A stretch of DNA of 64,000 bases from Acanthaster planci (GCF_001949145.1 NW_019091371.1:1158567-1222566); one strand, 5' to 3'; counted from the first letter of the stretch, positions 12,901-24,200 are shown. The notes: generated by a model not told the origin, from the letters alone. Translations and numbers: made by a program.

Positions 12901-15900
12901 AAAGTGCATGTATGTATGTCATAACATGCTGGCCAAGTTACCATTCATAAATTGAGCATGGTTAGCGACTGTCTCATGAACATTGCAAGATCCAGTGGCC
13001 ATGACCAAATCAGGTTGTAAAACAGACCAGATGTCATCAGTGTTATGCCTGAATATTAAAATATAATTTCTAGGTACGTATTATCATTTACATGTATTCA
13101 TTTCATTTTGTGTACACGTAGGTATAACCAATTCAGTCACAGCAGGGAAAAAGTTGATGACATCAACCACAGAGGGAATTGACCTTGGAAGGTAAATCTC
13201 ATACTGTTTACTATGGAATGCCAAAGAGGCAAAACTTGGAGGCAACACATCAATCATTCTTCAACACTGATCGATCGTTCTTCTACATTGATCAGTCATC
13301 AATCGATCGGTCTTCTACATTGCTTGATCGATCTCTTTCAATTGATGAAGAAAGAGCAATGAAAAAAGTGCAGTGGAAAAAGTGTGATGAAAAAGGTGCA
13401 ATGGAAGAAGTGCAGTGAAAAAGACCAATGAAGTTACATCCGCTTTCATTACCCATTGGTCTGATCTGAGTCAGTTGAGTTGTCAGGCGGGTGTTTATGT
13501 CTGGTTTCCATGGCATGAAACCACTACAAGAATATTTCTGTTTCCCCAGGATGGGACGCCAGTCCAGATGGGACGCCAGTCCATATGGGCTGCTCCGTAG
13601 CCACTGTGGGCACGTAATTCTTACTCTTAATGACTTGAATTTTCTTTTTCACATTAAGAACATCCCAGCGGAACCGGCAGAACTATTCTGTCAGATGCTG
13701 CTCAAAGAGTCAACCCTCCTAAAGCTGTCAAAGGAAGTTATTCTTTGTTAATTCTGGAAATTGCCTAAGTGACACCCTCCTCTGGCCGCAACGAATCATT
13801 GCATTGAGTTGAACATGCAGAACGTAATATTTAATAATATATAATATTTCAGTGTATTCATTAATTGACAGAATGATTCCACCGGTTCAGTCGGAATGTT
13901 ATTAGTGTGGAAGACCAAATTTGAGTCATTGAGAGTAAGAATGGGTTCCGGCAGTGGCTAGGGATCAAGCAACCCATAACAAAGCAGTACCCCATAGGGG
14001 AAAAGAGAAACATTCTTGTAGTTGTTTCATGCCAAGGAAACCAGATACATGTATAAACACCCACCTTACAACCCAATAGGCTCAGACCAGACCAACGGCT
14101 AATGAACATGGATGGCTTTGAGTGCTGGTAGGCTGTTACGGGGAACACATTTTATTTGTTACTGGAAGGGGTTGCATAACCTTGGCATTGATGTAACATC
14201 ATTTACGTTTTTTTATCGCACTTTTTCCATTGCCCTTCATCAATTCAAAAAGAGATCTACTGATGTAGAATACTGATTTATCGATGTAGAACAACAATGA
14301 TACAGAAAACAATAGATCAATGTAGAAGAACAATTGATCGATGGAGGGAAATGATCGCTCAATGTAGAACGAACAATCAACGTTGAAGAATGATCGATGT
14401 GTTGCCTCCAAATTTTTGCCTCTTACAAGCTCCATAGTTTACATTTTATTACTTATAAATTTACAACACTTGTGTCTGTCATGCGAGGCAGATCAGGGGT
14501 TGTCTGTATGGATAGAGATTGTATGTAACAGCAATATCCCACATCCCATACTTCATTATTTGGGAATGCGCAAATAAACCTTAGCCCAATCTTTATTCTG
14601 AAAGACATGACTTCTGTTCATTTGCTTGTTATTAGCACAGGCAAATTACAGATATAAGCAAAAGTGAGCCTGCAAAAGAGTGAAACACTGTTTTCAGTTG
14701 ATAAACAGATTCTGGCATGACCTCTTTCTCTCTCGAAAAAGTGTTAAAAGGATGAGAGTTTGTTAGTATCACTACATATACATGTATACACGTATATACA
14801 CGTACTGTATGATGGTTTGGATGTAATGGTTAGCCAATGAAATCACAAAGTTTGTAAAGACACAGCGTGAGTTCATGTACATGTACCATTTGTACATACA
14901 TGTACATTATCTCCCCTTTGTGAGTTTGCTCGTGTCTTAGTAAAACTGGTCAACTTGATATTTTGAGATGATGTAATATTCATCAAGGGAATGTTGGACT
15001 TATGGACACGTATGAAGACTTGAAGAGACTTTGGGCACTGCAGTGAAGGGACTGAATATCCATAGCACCTCCATCCATATCCACATCTTCTGAAACAATG
15101 AGATAACCAGTTCTCAGGACACTGCTACCAAAAATACACATACACTGTACATGTACATGTCTTCTACGTGGTTTTACTGCAGACTGGATGACTTACATGT
15201 AACTGTCTACTTTTGCATGGTGATAATTAATAATACAAATGATTGCATTCTTTATAATAAATTTACAAACACAATACATGGTGATAATTAATAATCATTA
15301 ATTATTAAATATTATCATCTTATTATTAGACATAGTGATGCATAATTTTTACCATGCTTAACTGCACCAATGCTTAAATATTCTATTTGGATTTTTTAAA
15401 AATTTTATTTAGTACATACATTCACCTTCTCTGTAAACAATGCAATGAGGTGGTTGGGAGGATCTATAAGACAACATCCAGACAACTAGACAGTCTACGT
15501 GATCTCTACACATTCTCTGCTCATCAGATTTCAAGGTAGGACTTCTTGAGCAGTTAGTCATTTAGAAAATCAACACTAGAAGTTGCTGATGTGGTCTTAA
15601 CCCTAACAGTCCTCAATCCTTCAATTTCAACATGATTTTGCATACACCCAAGGGGGTTAGGGGACTTTGCATACCAGTCCAGAAAATTGTCAGTAATCCA
15701 AGTCTTTATTCAAGATGTTACCACAAGGGTTGATGTTATCATAGCAAGAATCATCTCTAACAAGTACGCCTATCAGAGTTATAAAGGACTGCATGTAAAT
15801 GTATGTGTGTACATGTATGTATATCAATTTTAAAATTAGTATCAGAAAAAAATCATTTTTGTGGGGATTATAAATGTGAAGGTTTTCTTTTTTGGCGTGG

Positions 15901-18900
15901 GGTTGGACACTAGTCTTGCTGTCTTGTAAAGTACATGTACTGTAAGTATAATCATGTTTTAACCACATTTATTTGCAGGGGATACAGAACACTAAATGAT
16001 TCTCATTGTGGGTCAAAAGTACATGTATGTTGTTGAAGTATTTTTAATTATTTATTTTAAGTGTTTTTAATAATTTGTTTAATGAAGCTGGGAACATGTT
16101 GTTCCTTTGTTTTATGCAGTTACCAAATTGGATCTGGACAGCAAAGAGCCAGTGTTGGTCTACAAGACATGCTAGATCTACCAACAGCAAAATCCTTGAA
16201 AGATTCCATCTTGAAAGTGAGACTTTTCAAAATTTCTTGTCCTAGCATTGTAGTTACAGATGTAGTGGAACAGTCTCTCCAGTTTCTTGTCCGTGTTCTT
16301 CTGTGCTCAGGTACAGCAGAAGTTTGACCTCTAAGTGTCATGAATGTGTGTGACAGCTGTCTATCAGTTGTCTATCACTCCCATATCAGCCTGTACAGTC
16401 AGAGTAGGCAATGTTCCAACTCAAGCTGAACAAGAAACCTTTTGACCTTCTAGGCACAGATCTAGGACCTACCAAGATCAATGGATGCTGACAATATTTA
16501 TACATAACTATCTACCTGTAGTTACAAGTTAAAAGTGTCATTGATTGTGCATTTCTTGAATATGATTCTGAATTTTACCCAAATATTTTTTCGTTATTTT
16601 TGACTTCATACAGAGTCATGGGGATGTATACAGTGTAGTTTAAATGTTCCCCAATTTACCTGTAGTCGCTACTGGATAGAATTGTCCCGTTAGACAACTA
16701 CTGTAGCTTTCTTATACCCTACTGCATGCAACAGTTGTTTCTTGTTTTTGCCATTATTCCTCCTTCAGCTTAAAAAAAAGAGTGAAAAAAATGGCCAAGC
16801 TAAATTAAGCTAAACTGATAACATGCTGATAATATATGTGCAATACTGTCTACATATGTATTTAATCTCTGTGTTAAGGTGAGAGTTTTTTTTTATTTGT
16901 TGGTGCTCGAATCCACCAACCTTCCAGATTCAGAACTGGAAAAAATAAAAAAAAAAATTATTTTGAGAAGTCTCAGATCCAGCAACCAACAATGTACCGG
17001 TGTAAATGTAAAAGACATTTTTTTTTTTTTGCTCTGCTGTCTGACCGACGGCGAAGTCCGCTGATTGCACTAGTGGTAAGGGATACCGGTACCTCTTTTT
17101 TTTATCACTTGGACATCGTTATCGGTCATTCCGTGTCAATTCAATATGTTTTTGGACCTTACTGTCACAGGTTAATTCATTGTGCTAATTGGATTCCATG
17201 AGAAACCCCCAGAACCCAAATTTGATGTCAATTAGTTTTTAAGATATGGGTGCACAAACTTTTGACTAATTATCCGGTTAGCTTGACCTGCTTTGTTTGG
17301 ATAGCCATATCTTGTGAAGTAAAGCACCAGTATTTATATACATTATTATAAAGCTCTTGAAATGGCCTTCAATAATAGAATCAAATCAAAACTATTCAAA
17401 TTGTTATGCAAATGTATTGCTTCTGACCTTGATTTGCAAAAATGTGTATTTTTAAAATGCATACTTTCTTTTATTGTTAGGTTAAGATGTAACCAATATT
17501 TCCGGAAAGATTTAGGATGGGCACTCTTATAGTTTCTGAGTTATGTTTATTTGAACCTTGCCCAAACTGAAATGTATACATATACATTGAATTGTACATG
17601 TACATTGTAATGTAGGACTGTATATATGTACATGTACATAAAAACCATGTCACTGTGGTCGTGCAAAGTACCATTCATACCTCATGAGACTGACTCATGA
17701 GATAATCACTCTTACCCACTCAATTAGAAAAACTGACCAGTGGCCATAGCATTTGACCCTGAAAGAGCCAGGTTATTTTGGACCTCCCCCCCCTTTTAAG
17801 CTTGGCATGCATGTAGAAATGTTTATTATCAGTACCACTGTGAATCTTCAACTGACAGATGGCTTTGTTGTTACGGCCATTTGAAATTTAAGGCCTCATT
17901 TTTGTCATTGTAAGTGTATTCAGGACATATAATCTCTGGTTGACCTGTCCCGGAAAAATAAGTGCTGCGTGAGAATGGTACATGCACTTTGATTTTCAAA
18001 AATTAGTGTAAAAATGACAAACAGAAATTACTAAAAAATTACTGAAGGCTCAGTGCGTGAAAAAAAGCACTGTGATGGTATGAGGGAAAACTCCCCTTGC
18101 TTCTTTTAAGGTTTAGCTGGTAACAACCATAAACATTGCACTTGATGCAACAATGGCACGTGGTGATGACCAGTGTTTCAAAGCCTTCCAATGAGGGGGA
18201 TTATCTCATAAGTCATGTCATGAAGTACACTTTGCACTGCCAGGGTAACATGGCTTTTAACTGTACAGAGCTACATGTATACATGCACATTACACTTTAT
18301 ATGCACATGTACATGTACCTTTTCATTTTTTTGGCCAAGGTTCAAATGAACGTACATGTAACTTATAAATCTTACGAATGTTCATCCTAAATCTTTGTAG
18401 AAATGTTGGTTACATCTTTAGCTAACAATTAAAAAATTAATGCATTTTGAAAAGTTGCTTTTTTGCAAATCGAGGTCAAAGGTTATGTGTTTGCAAAATT
18501 TTTTGGTGGTACATGTACGTGGGATGATTTTGATTTTATTGTAGAAATGAAAGTGATTTCAGAGCTTTAATCTCTTTTATCTCTGTGGGCGCTTTACTTC
18601 AGGAGATATGGCTGTCCAAACGAAGCAGCTACATGTAGGTCAAGCTAATTAAGTCAACAGTTTGTTAACCCGCACCTCAAAAACTAATTGACTGATTGAA
18701 ATGAAATTTCGGTTTGGGGGGATTCTCAAGGAATCCAGTTAGCACACCAGTTTTTGTTTCACTCTGTGAGGTCAGGTCCAAAGTTTGTTGAAGTGACATG
18801 GAATAACCCTTTTTGTTTTTCTTGAGACCACAGAAGCTCTTTTTTTCCATTCTCCTCTAAAATTTGTCTTTACAAAAATCTGATTTCCAACTTATAACAA

Positions 18901-19355
18901 ATGCTCACCTAAGCACTCATTGCACATTACTAAACATTAGGTGTGAAGCCTTAGAATGGTTGCCATGGAACAGCTCTTTCAAAATTACTTAACTGTTAAT
19001 ATGAAATTTTTTGCTCTTCTGTTAGACCCAAGTGATGATTTGTGCCTTGAATAATCGCATATTGAACATTGAGAATGCTCTGGAACTCAAGGAAGATGCT
19101 GAAGAACCTGCTGACATTCCAGCCTCAGGACACTACAACACCCCAAATGATCAGGACAACACAGCAGGTGGCATGAATAGCCATATCCAAACCAAGAAAC
19201 TATCAAACAGTCAACAAGATCTGACTGCTGCTGTAAGCAGCATAGAGGAGAAAGAAAGCTCAGGGACAGTAAAGAAGGGGAAACAATTCATTGCTGGCAA
19301 ACGCTCCAAGGAAACTAGTACAGCCACAGGAAATAAACGATCTCGCTTCAAGTGA
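6701..19355 (+). CDS. MIS18A: MIS18A, Mis18-complex kinetochore protein, five exons
   Basis: Exons are 6701-6914, 13122-13191, 15413-15535, 16120-16216 and 19026-19355. Their lengths of 214, 70, 123, 97 and 330 nt join in frame to 277 residues. The Yippee-like Mis18 domain carries two zinc-binding CxxC pairs, at about C45/C48 (LQCKNCNNIVGDSMAW) and C102/C105 (LLCKQCNEVVGRIYKTT). The downstream HQISSYQIGSGQ matches the end of the domain, and TQVMICALNNRILNIENAL forms the C-terminal coiled coil. In vertebrates Mis18alpha joins Mis18beta and Mis18BP1 to license CENP-A loading at centromeres after mitosis (family knowledge). The last about 85 residues are a Lys/Ser/Thr-rich tail without recognised fold. 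The N-terminal 38 residues are acidic. OIP5 (Mis18beta) is the alternative, but the motif spacing fits the alpha type better. Confidence 0.87.
8270..8500. repeat. Interspersed repeat, copy A
   Basis: Shares several blocks in the same order with 12610-12850, such as aaaaagctcat, cctgaaact and tgtgggaagaaaagagaaa / tttgggaagaaaagagaaa. The two are direct, diverged copies of one unnamed repeat. Confidence 0.55.
8680..8715. repeat. Short palindrome with ACATGTA core
   Basis: agctacatgta-ctgg-tacatgtagct is a perfect inverted repeat with a 4-base loop. A wider inverted pair (cctaagcagtgcaatgtt and aacattgcactgctcagg) encloses it. Confidence 0.75.
9420..9800 (+). pseudogene. LINE reverse-transcriptase C-terminal remnant
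   Basis: Reading across frames gives a weak LINE ORF2 tail ending in ADWSNLPSEIRQAQSIGIF followed by KTKF, like the usual W-x-x-LP...SL..FK end of non-LTR reverse transcriptases. It has stops and frame changes and is a fossil. Confidence 0.5.
9941..10077 (-). repeat. 5'-truncated tRNA-derived SINE with 12-bp target duplication
   Basis: On the minus strand a tRNA-type T-arm (gtgggttcgagtcccac) follows caggaggtc and precedes an unrelated tail. The insert of about 113 bp is flanked by direct repeats catttagacata at 9941-9952 and 10066-10077. A full tRNA cloverleaf is absent (no A-box or D-arm), so it is not a tRNA gene. Confidence 0.6.
10399..10697 (+). mobile_element. piggyBac-type MITE, 3'-truncated copy
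   Basis: Begins TTAACCACTTGCTGCC and follows the copy at 27036-27632 for about 300 bp, including gcggattaccaccggg and gatgagccacacagcaccac. It ends near 10697 without a right terminal repeat. Confidence 0.65.
11950..12387. other. Assembly gap
   Basis: A run of N. The 41-bp minisatellite starts directly at its right edge, so the gap may be unresolved repeat. Confidence 0.95.
12388..12540. repeat. 41-bp minisatellite at a gap edge
   Basis: Copies start at 12389, 12430, 12471 and 12512 (each ggtgtcaag(c/t)tcat...). The fourth copy is partial. The exact 41-base spacing is constant. Confidence 0.9.
12610..12850. repeat. Interspersed repeat, copy B
   Basis: Diverged direct copy of the repeat at 8270-8500, with shared blocks around gggaagaaaagagaaa and cctgaaact. 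Confidence 0.55.
13122..13191 (+). CDS. MIS18A: MIS18A exon 2
   Basis: A 70-nt exon between acacgtag and GGAAG/gtaaat. It encodes SITNSVTAGKKLMTSTTEG then IDLG and bridges the two zinc-binding halves of the Mis18 domain. It enters in phase 1 and leaves in phase 2, which fits both neighbours. Confidence 0.85.
13206..14442. mobile_element. Foldback element with arms of about 500 bp
   Basis: The left arm (from gtttactatgga, gaggcaaaacttggaggcaa) is the diverged reverse complement of the right arm (ending ttgcctctt...tccatagtttac). Matching blocks run in order through both arms, including SINE-like motifs (catgaaac(c/a)actacaagaat) and catt(a/c)ttactct(t/c)aatgact. It begins about 15 bp after the MIS18A exon 2 donor. 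No transposase is present. Confidence 0.8.
14443..15412. other. MIS18A intron 2, right part
   Basis: AT-rich, with ACATGTACATGT tracts near 14875 and 15148 and a near-palindromic ttaataat/attattaa stretch at 15220-15320. No gene is seen. Confidence 0.6.
15413..15535 (+). CDS. MIS18A: MIS18A exon 3
   Basis: Acceptor tttatttag, donor TCAAG/gtagga. It encodes TYIHLLCKQCNEVVGRIYKT and then TSRQLDSLRDLYTFSAHQIS, holding the second CxxC pair and the RDLYTF block conserved in Mis18 proteins. Confidence 0.9.
15536..16119. other. MIS18A intron 3
   Basis: A 584-bp intron with two ACATGTA tracts. Nothing else is seen. Confidence 0.75.
16120..16216 (+). CDS. MIS18A: MIS18A exon 4
   Basis: Acceptor tttatgcag, donor TTGAAA/gtgaga. 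It encodes the end of the Mis18 domain (SYQIGSGQQ) and a linker (LQDMLDLPTAKSLKDSILK). Confidence 0.87.
16217..19025. other. MIS18A intron 4
   Basis: A 2.8-kb intron, most of it occupied by the foldback element at 17124-18809. No gene is seen in the remainder. Confidence 0.7.
17124..18809. mobile_element. Long-TIR (foldback) element with GGTCATTCC(A/G)TGTCA ends
   Basis: The left end reads ggtcattccgtgtcaa and the right end ttgaagtgacatggaataaccc. Inverted similarity extends inward for about 400-450 bp per arm, with paired blocks such as ggtcaagctaatta, agatttaggatg and gatgtaaccaa. The ends match the element at 55154-55977, so both belong to one terminal-repeat family. No coding capacity is seen. 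Confidence 0.8.
19026..19355 (+). CDS. MIS18A: MIS18A exon 5 (terminal)
   Basis: Acceptor tctgttag, then TQVMICALNNRILNIENALE in phase 0, corresponding to the C-terminal helix of Mis18alpha that mediates oligomerisation. A hydrophilic tail ending KRSRFK follows, with TGA at 19353-19355. The tail is longer than in vertebrates and Lys/Arg-rich at the end. Confidence 0.87.
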   Translation, partial: TQVMICALNNRILNIENALELKEDAEEPADIPASGHYNTPNDQDNTAGGMNSHIQTKKLSNSQQDLTAAVSSIEEKESSGTVKKGKQFIAGKRSKETSTATGNKRSRFK

Positions 19356-20770
19356 CTTTTTAGAGAAATAACATGAGTACTAACAACGCAAGCTTCCTGG
19401 TTGTTTATTGTTCAATTAATGCATTTTGGTAATGAAACCATGGAAAGGCATCTTTTCTTATTTTACACTGAATGTATAAAATACCTATGATGTAGCATAA
19501 TTTGGTCACTTGTCCATATCCATGCCCCCCTGTCTTTGAGTGACCACAAGAGGGTGCTATTTCCCACAGTTTTTGGCCTGGGTGCATAGACTACACTGAT
19601 GACCTCATTGCTAGTCCAAAATGTGTACTAGCCTGTCACACTCCCCAAATTGTACATTGCCTTAATTTGGCATTAACATGTAGCACTGTTGACATAGCAA
19701 CTAGCAGTCCATGCCATGCATGTTTTCATGTGTGTGAGTGCATGAAGTGCACTGTACAACAAAATTCACTGGACCAAACCTGTTTGTTTGTTGGGGACAT
19801 TGTAGAAGTGTATGTAACATGGGAGTCATCCCCCCACTTTATTTGTGATGGACAAAAAATTAAAGAGGATTGTGAAGAATTGTTTGGACTCCCCAACGAC
19901 TGAAATGTATTTAATATCACTCAAAAAGGGGAAAAGAATAAGAAGCCACGTACATGTATATGCCATTCTGATGTAAGATTCTGCAGAAATGTAATACGTT
20001 GAGATGTACATGTACAGATATAAATCTTTACCGGTATGTATCATGAATATCGCCCCCTACGTGTATATATAGTGCCATATAGTGTCAACCGCCTCCTTCA
20101 CCTGGTTTTGATTTCAAATTTCCATTGTTGGGCAACCCCCCACTTAAATTCCTATGGTTTAATTGACAAAGTTCATATATTTGAATTGTGTTTTATCTTT
20201 GGTTGAGTTGTGTTAACCTTTACTTGATGTCTGTGCTTTTGTTTGCCTACTGTTAATATACGTGGTTTCTGTTGACTGCCAGCTTGCATATATTGGATTT
20301 AGCACCAGCAATTGATCCACTTTAAGGACTTATTAATTTTTAAATAATGCGATCTTGTAATGATGATCGTTGGCTTGTTTTTTCAAGTGCTCCCTGAAGT
20401 AGCTCTTGTCAGCCATTTATATGGAGGTTGCTTATACAGTTGTAGCTCTATGCTTATACGGTTTTGTTTTACAATTGCATTGGATTTGCTATGGCTATAT
20501 CTCAACTACATGTACACATTACACATACTGTACGTGTAGTCCAAAAGTAGTTTGCATATGGCAATTCCTTTCTAAATATGTATGCTAAAGTTCTGGATCT
20601 GATGATGACTATGATGCAACTTGCCCTCTCAATTCTGTCAGTAGTTTTGTTCAATTCTTACCGGGAACTTTCTTAAAATTTATATAATTACCTGTCTTGA
20701 TGATGGTGGCAACTGCGTTTGTATTCAAATCATGCTATTCCTGTGTAGTCTGGAAATACCCATGTTTCCA
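19356..20770. other. 3' flank of MIS18A
   Basis: No exon or recognisable gene. It holds AT-rich sequence and a few ACATGTA tracts. No clear AATAAA within the first 300 bases. Confidence 0.55.
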
Positions 20771-20773
20771 CAT

Positions 20774-20803
20774 GTAAAGTTGTGACCAAAAGTTTACATA
20801 CCC
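20774..20803. repeat. Tc1-like terminal inverted repeat
   Basis: Contains aaagttgtgaccaaaagttt then acataccc, the usual Tc1 terminal motif. A diverged reverse partner (gaacttttgacccacttttt) lies near 25308, so the original element may span 20774-25330 with later insertions. Confidence 0.6.
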
Positions 20804-21104
20804 TTTAGCAGAATACAGTTTTATTCTCTTTATACTTGTTTTCTCTACTATAATCATTTGTTTCATTTCTATAATTTTGACCATTCTCCGTTTTTTCCAT
20901 CATGGGTTAATGCACCTTTTTCATTTTGGATGAATTTACTCCAAATTTCACCCATGACGTGACAAACATTTGGATCCACAGTTTATATATGGCACCCACC
21001 AATATTGTCAAATACTTTCTTTTTCCAAATAACTTGTCAGTCGTACAGGATAACCATGTATCAACAGCTTACAATACTCTGAAAGGATTTTTGCCCACTC
21101 TTCC

Positions 21105-21540
21105 TGACAGGATTGATAGTTTTCAGTCAAATTGGTGGGTTTCCCGTCTTTTGCAATTCATCCACAAACATGCTGTTGGATTGAAGTCCAGGCTTTGAGC
21201 CCACCATTGCAAAACATCAATCTTGTTCTACTGAAGCCCTCCAACAACCAACTTGGGAATGTGCCTTGGATTCTTGTCATGTTGGAAGTTCCAGTGAGGT
21301 CGAAGGTTCAGCTTTCAAGCAGCCAGTGTCAGGTTCCCTTGGAGAATTTCGAAGTACGTGTAGTCTTTGTTATTCATGGTGTCATCAACAGTATCTCATA
21401 CAGGGCTCCTGGACCATGAGTAGCAAAACCTTCCTACAGCCTGATGCTACTGTTACCATGTTTCAGTGTGTATGGTGTTCTTCAGTTCAAAGGTCTCTCC
21501 CTTCTCTTGCCAAATGTACTTCGGGTTATATGTGATCAGT
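21105..21540 (-). pseudogene. Tc1-like transposase remnant (DDE domain)
   Basis: Read on the minus strand, this gives fragments in the order expected for a Tc1/mariner catalytic domain. They are NPKYIWQ and NTIHTE (the NTIPTVKHGG region), DDTMNNKDYTYFEILQGNL, HDKNPRHIPKLVV (second catalytic Asp region) and QSLDFNPTACLWMNCKRRE (the SPDLNPIEHLW block). Stops and frameshifts interrupt it, so it is inactive. Confidence 0.8.
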
Positions 21541-22100
21541 ATCTTCATGTTTTCTTGTGTATTTCAGCCAGCTTCGCAGTAACAATTTTAAGGAGTGGCT
21601 TCCTCCTTGCAGGTGTGTGATTGGAGGATTGTGAAGCCAATACGGTGTGGGGTCTGGGGCCCGCTTAAGGGTTCGGAAAATTGGTAGATGCTCTGTGGTG
21701 CATTCTAAGCCTCTCTGGGGCATGTTTTAAGCAAAAATATTTTGAAGTTACTGCCCCTCATGAAGTTAACTTTGTACTGTAATTTTAGCAACTGTGGACA
21801 AATTGGATATTAATATTAATAATATTAATTTCAATTAATATTTCTAATTTTATTTTAAGGATTTCAGTCCACTCTTGAGAAAAATGTGAACTTTTCTAAG
21901 TTGTTTTTGCACATAAGTTCCACTAAAACAAAACAAGACTTAAAATAGATAATACTCCACTCATTGTTCATTCATTCTCTTTTGTGTTTATTTCCGTTTC
22001 AAAGGCACTTGTGACATTGAAAATTATGTCTCCAGAGCACTGATAACAAGTGATAACACTTCATGTGATCCAAGGATACATGTACATTATTTTCTCAATA

Positions 22101-22472
22101 CTATCTGCTGGTGCTAGTGTTGGATTTCTTTTTCTCCTGCGTGGTCTTCGCCAAATATTGAAGAACCCTGGTCCTTGCCTTCTTCCCCTGCTGGTTCAGG
22201 TGGCTGATCTGTTCCAGTTTGCTCTTTTCATCCAGGGATTGTTTGGCAGCTTTCTTGCTTTGCAGGGCTTTCTTAATTTCCAGTACCCTCCATTGTTTTC
22301 CCCTCTTGTCTCTTAGAAGTTTCAACTTCTGATGATAGACAGAACTTGAATTCCTAATGTTCCTGCACAAGGTTCTGTCCACTGGTTCCTTCAGTGTCTC
22401 CTTCCCAAAGAACTCAATGGCTGTTGTCCTCCTTGCCCACAGAGTATACTTGACACATTGAATGGCCCCCAT
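22101..22472 (-). pseudogene. Lys/Gln-rich coiled-coil ORF, probably transposon-derived
   Basis: A 123-codon open frame rich in Lys, Gln, Leu and Glu, with heptad-like pattern in KLKLLRDKRGKQWRVLEIKK and LDEKSKLEQISHLNQQGKK. It lies between fossil transposon pieces next to a gap and I do not recognise it. It may be a fragment of a zinc-finger-type transposon protein together with 23447-23927. Confidence 0.3.
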
Positions 22473-22705
22473 ATGTATCCACCTTCATCCTAATACTTTT
22501 ACATCTCATCACTCATAGTATTAAAGGAAGATTCAACCTGTCAATGCAAAATAGAAATGTAGTTACTTTTTAAATTAAACTTCCAATGCTAAAAGTACCG
22601 ACCTGTAACAGTTCATGAAAAATCTTTAGTCTTTACTAAAACAATTTTGTAGCACCATAGGCATGTTCAGGTAGATGTACATGTACTCATCTGTGGGCCT
22701 GAGAA

Positions 22706-23375
22706 NNNNNNNNNNNNNNNNNNNNNNNNNNNNNNNNNNNNNNNNNNNNNNNNNNNNNNNNNNNNNNNNNNNNNNNNNNNNNNNNNNNNNNNNNNNNNNN
22801 NNNNNNNNNNNNNNNNNNNNNNNNNNNNNNNNNNNNNNNNNNNNNNNNNNNNNNNNNNNNNNNNNNNNNNNNNNNNNNNNNNNNNNNNNNNNNNNNNNNN
22901 NNNNNNNNNNNNNNNNNNNNNNNNNNNNNNNNNNNNNNNNNNNNNNNNNNNNNNNNNNNNNNNNNNNNNNNNNNNNNNNNNNNNNNNNNNNNNNNNNNNN
23001 NNNNNNNNNNNNNNNNNNNNNNNNNNNNNNNNNNNNNNNNNNNNNNNNNNNNNNNNNNNNNNNNNNNNNNNNNNNNNNNNNNNNNNNNNNNNNNNNNNNN
23101 NNNNNNNNNNNNNNNNNNNNNNNNNNNNNNNNNNNNNNNNNNNNNNNNNNNNNNNNNNNNNNNNNNNNNNNNNNNNNNNNNNNNNNNNNNNNNNNNNNNN
23201 NNNNNNNNNNNNNNNNNNNNNNNNNNNNNNNNNNNNNNNNNNNNNNNNNNNNNNNNNNNNNNNNNNNNNNNNNNNNNNNNNNNNNNNNNNNNNNNNNNNN
23301 NNNNNNNNNNNNNNNNNNNNNNNNNNNNNNNNNNNNNNNNNNNNNNNNNNNNNNNNNNNNNNNNNNNNNNNNNNN
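22706..23375. other. Assembly gap
   Basis: A run of N inside a transposon-rich region. Confidence 0.95.
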
Positions 23376-23446
23376 AAGCTTCACAGATTTTAATTTTTGA
23401 AATAAAAATAGCATACATGTATATTATTTTTGAGTTATACAGTACT

Positions 23447-23927
23447 TTACCTGTGAACTTCAAGGTCATTGCTGTCTCTTTCAGAATCACTGAGGATTGA
23501 AGATGGCTCTTTGAAGAGGGGAAGTAGCTCTTTTAACAGTTTACAGGACATAAAGTGGCCATGTGCTGCTGGATCTATACTTGACAATGCCTTGAGTATG
23601 CCTTGAAATTTTCGCGTTGAACTCGCCAAGCCTTTATATGCTTAGAGAGTTTGACGTGCGATACCAGGGCTTTTTTGCCGCTGGCTGCATACTTGATGTC
23701 ATCATTGCAGAAAGTGAAGAGCACTTTTCCACCATGACATGCTCTTCCAACCAATTCCATTTAAATGCATTGGTGACATGTTTATCTAGCTCTCTTGCTC
23801 CTTTTGAGAGAATTTTCCAGTTGAACTTGAGGAGCAACATGTTGGCTCTGACATTGTTCTGTACATGTACAAAGGAACATGTTTTTTGGGCAATTGTGGA
23901 CGTTCCTATTTGTCCTCTTTTGTTCAT
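23447..23927 (-). pseudogene. Degenerate BED/zinc-finger-like fragment
   Basis: Two overlapping minus-strand frames join across a frameshift: FNWKILSKGARELDKHVTNA then FCNDDIKYAASGKKALVSHV and KLSKHIKA. The layout (FxxxI-YxxxGKxxLxxHxxxxKH) resembles BED-like fingers of invertebrate transposon proteins, but the expected first Cys pair is incomplete. It is a fossil. Confidence 0.4.
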
Positions 23928-24200
23928 ACTTTTTTGGAAGGCCTCTAATATGTTTAGTACACATTTGGCAATAGTGGACGTATCGGAAATCGTGGATGGT
24001 CATTAATTCTTTTGTTTAACGTCTACATATGTTCGGGAACATCAATGCATGTGTACAACTGTTCACACGCGCATGGTACGACATTACGAATGTACACACA
24101 TACATGAGGCCGCACAAAATTATGTTAGTCTGATCCTCAAACAAGTGAATTACGTTACCGATACCGCATTCAACATCTGCAGGAACTAGACTACATAGAG

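Larger units (their letters stand above)
6915..13121. other. MIS18A intron 1
   Basis: A 6.2-kb intron with a LINE tail (9420-9800), a SINE fragment with target duplication (9941-10077), a piggyBac-type MITE copy (10399-10697), an assembly gap with a 41-bp minisatellite (11950-12540) and a pair of related repeats (8270-8500 and 12610-12850). No further exon was needed to close the MIS18A frame. Confidence 0.7.

Noticed and set aside
20926-21535. Plus-strand frames over the Tc1-like remnant
   Set aside because: The reverse strand shows transposase motifs in correct order, so the plus-strand frames are incidental.
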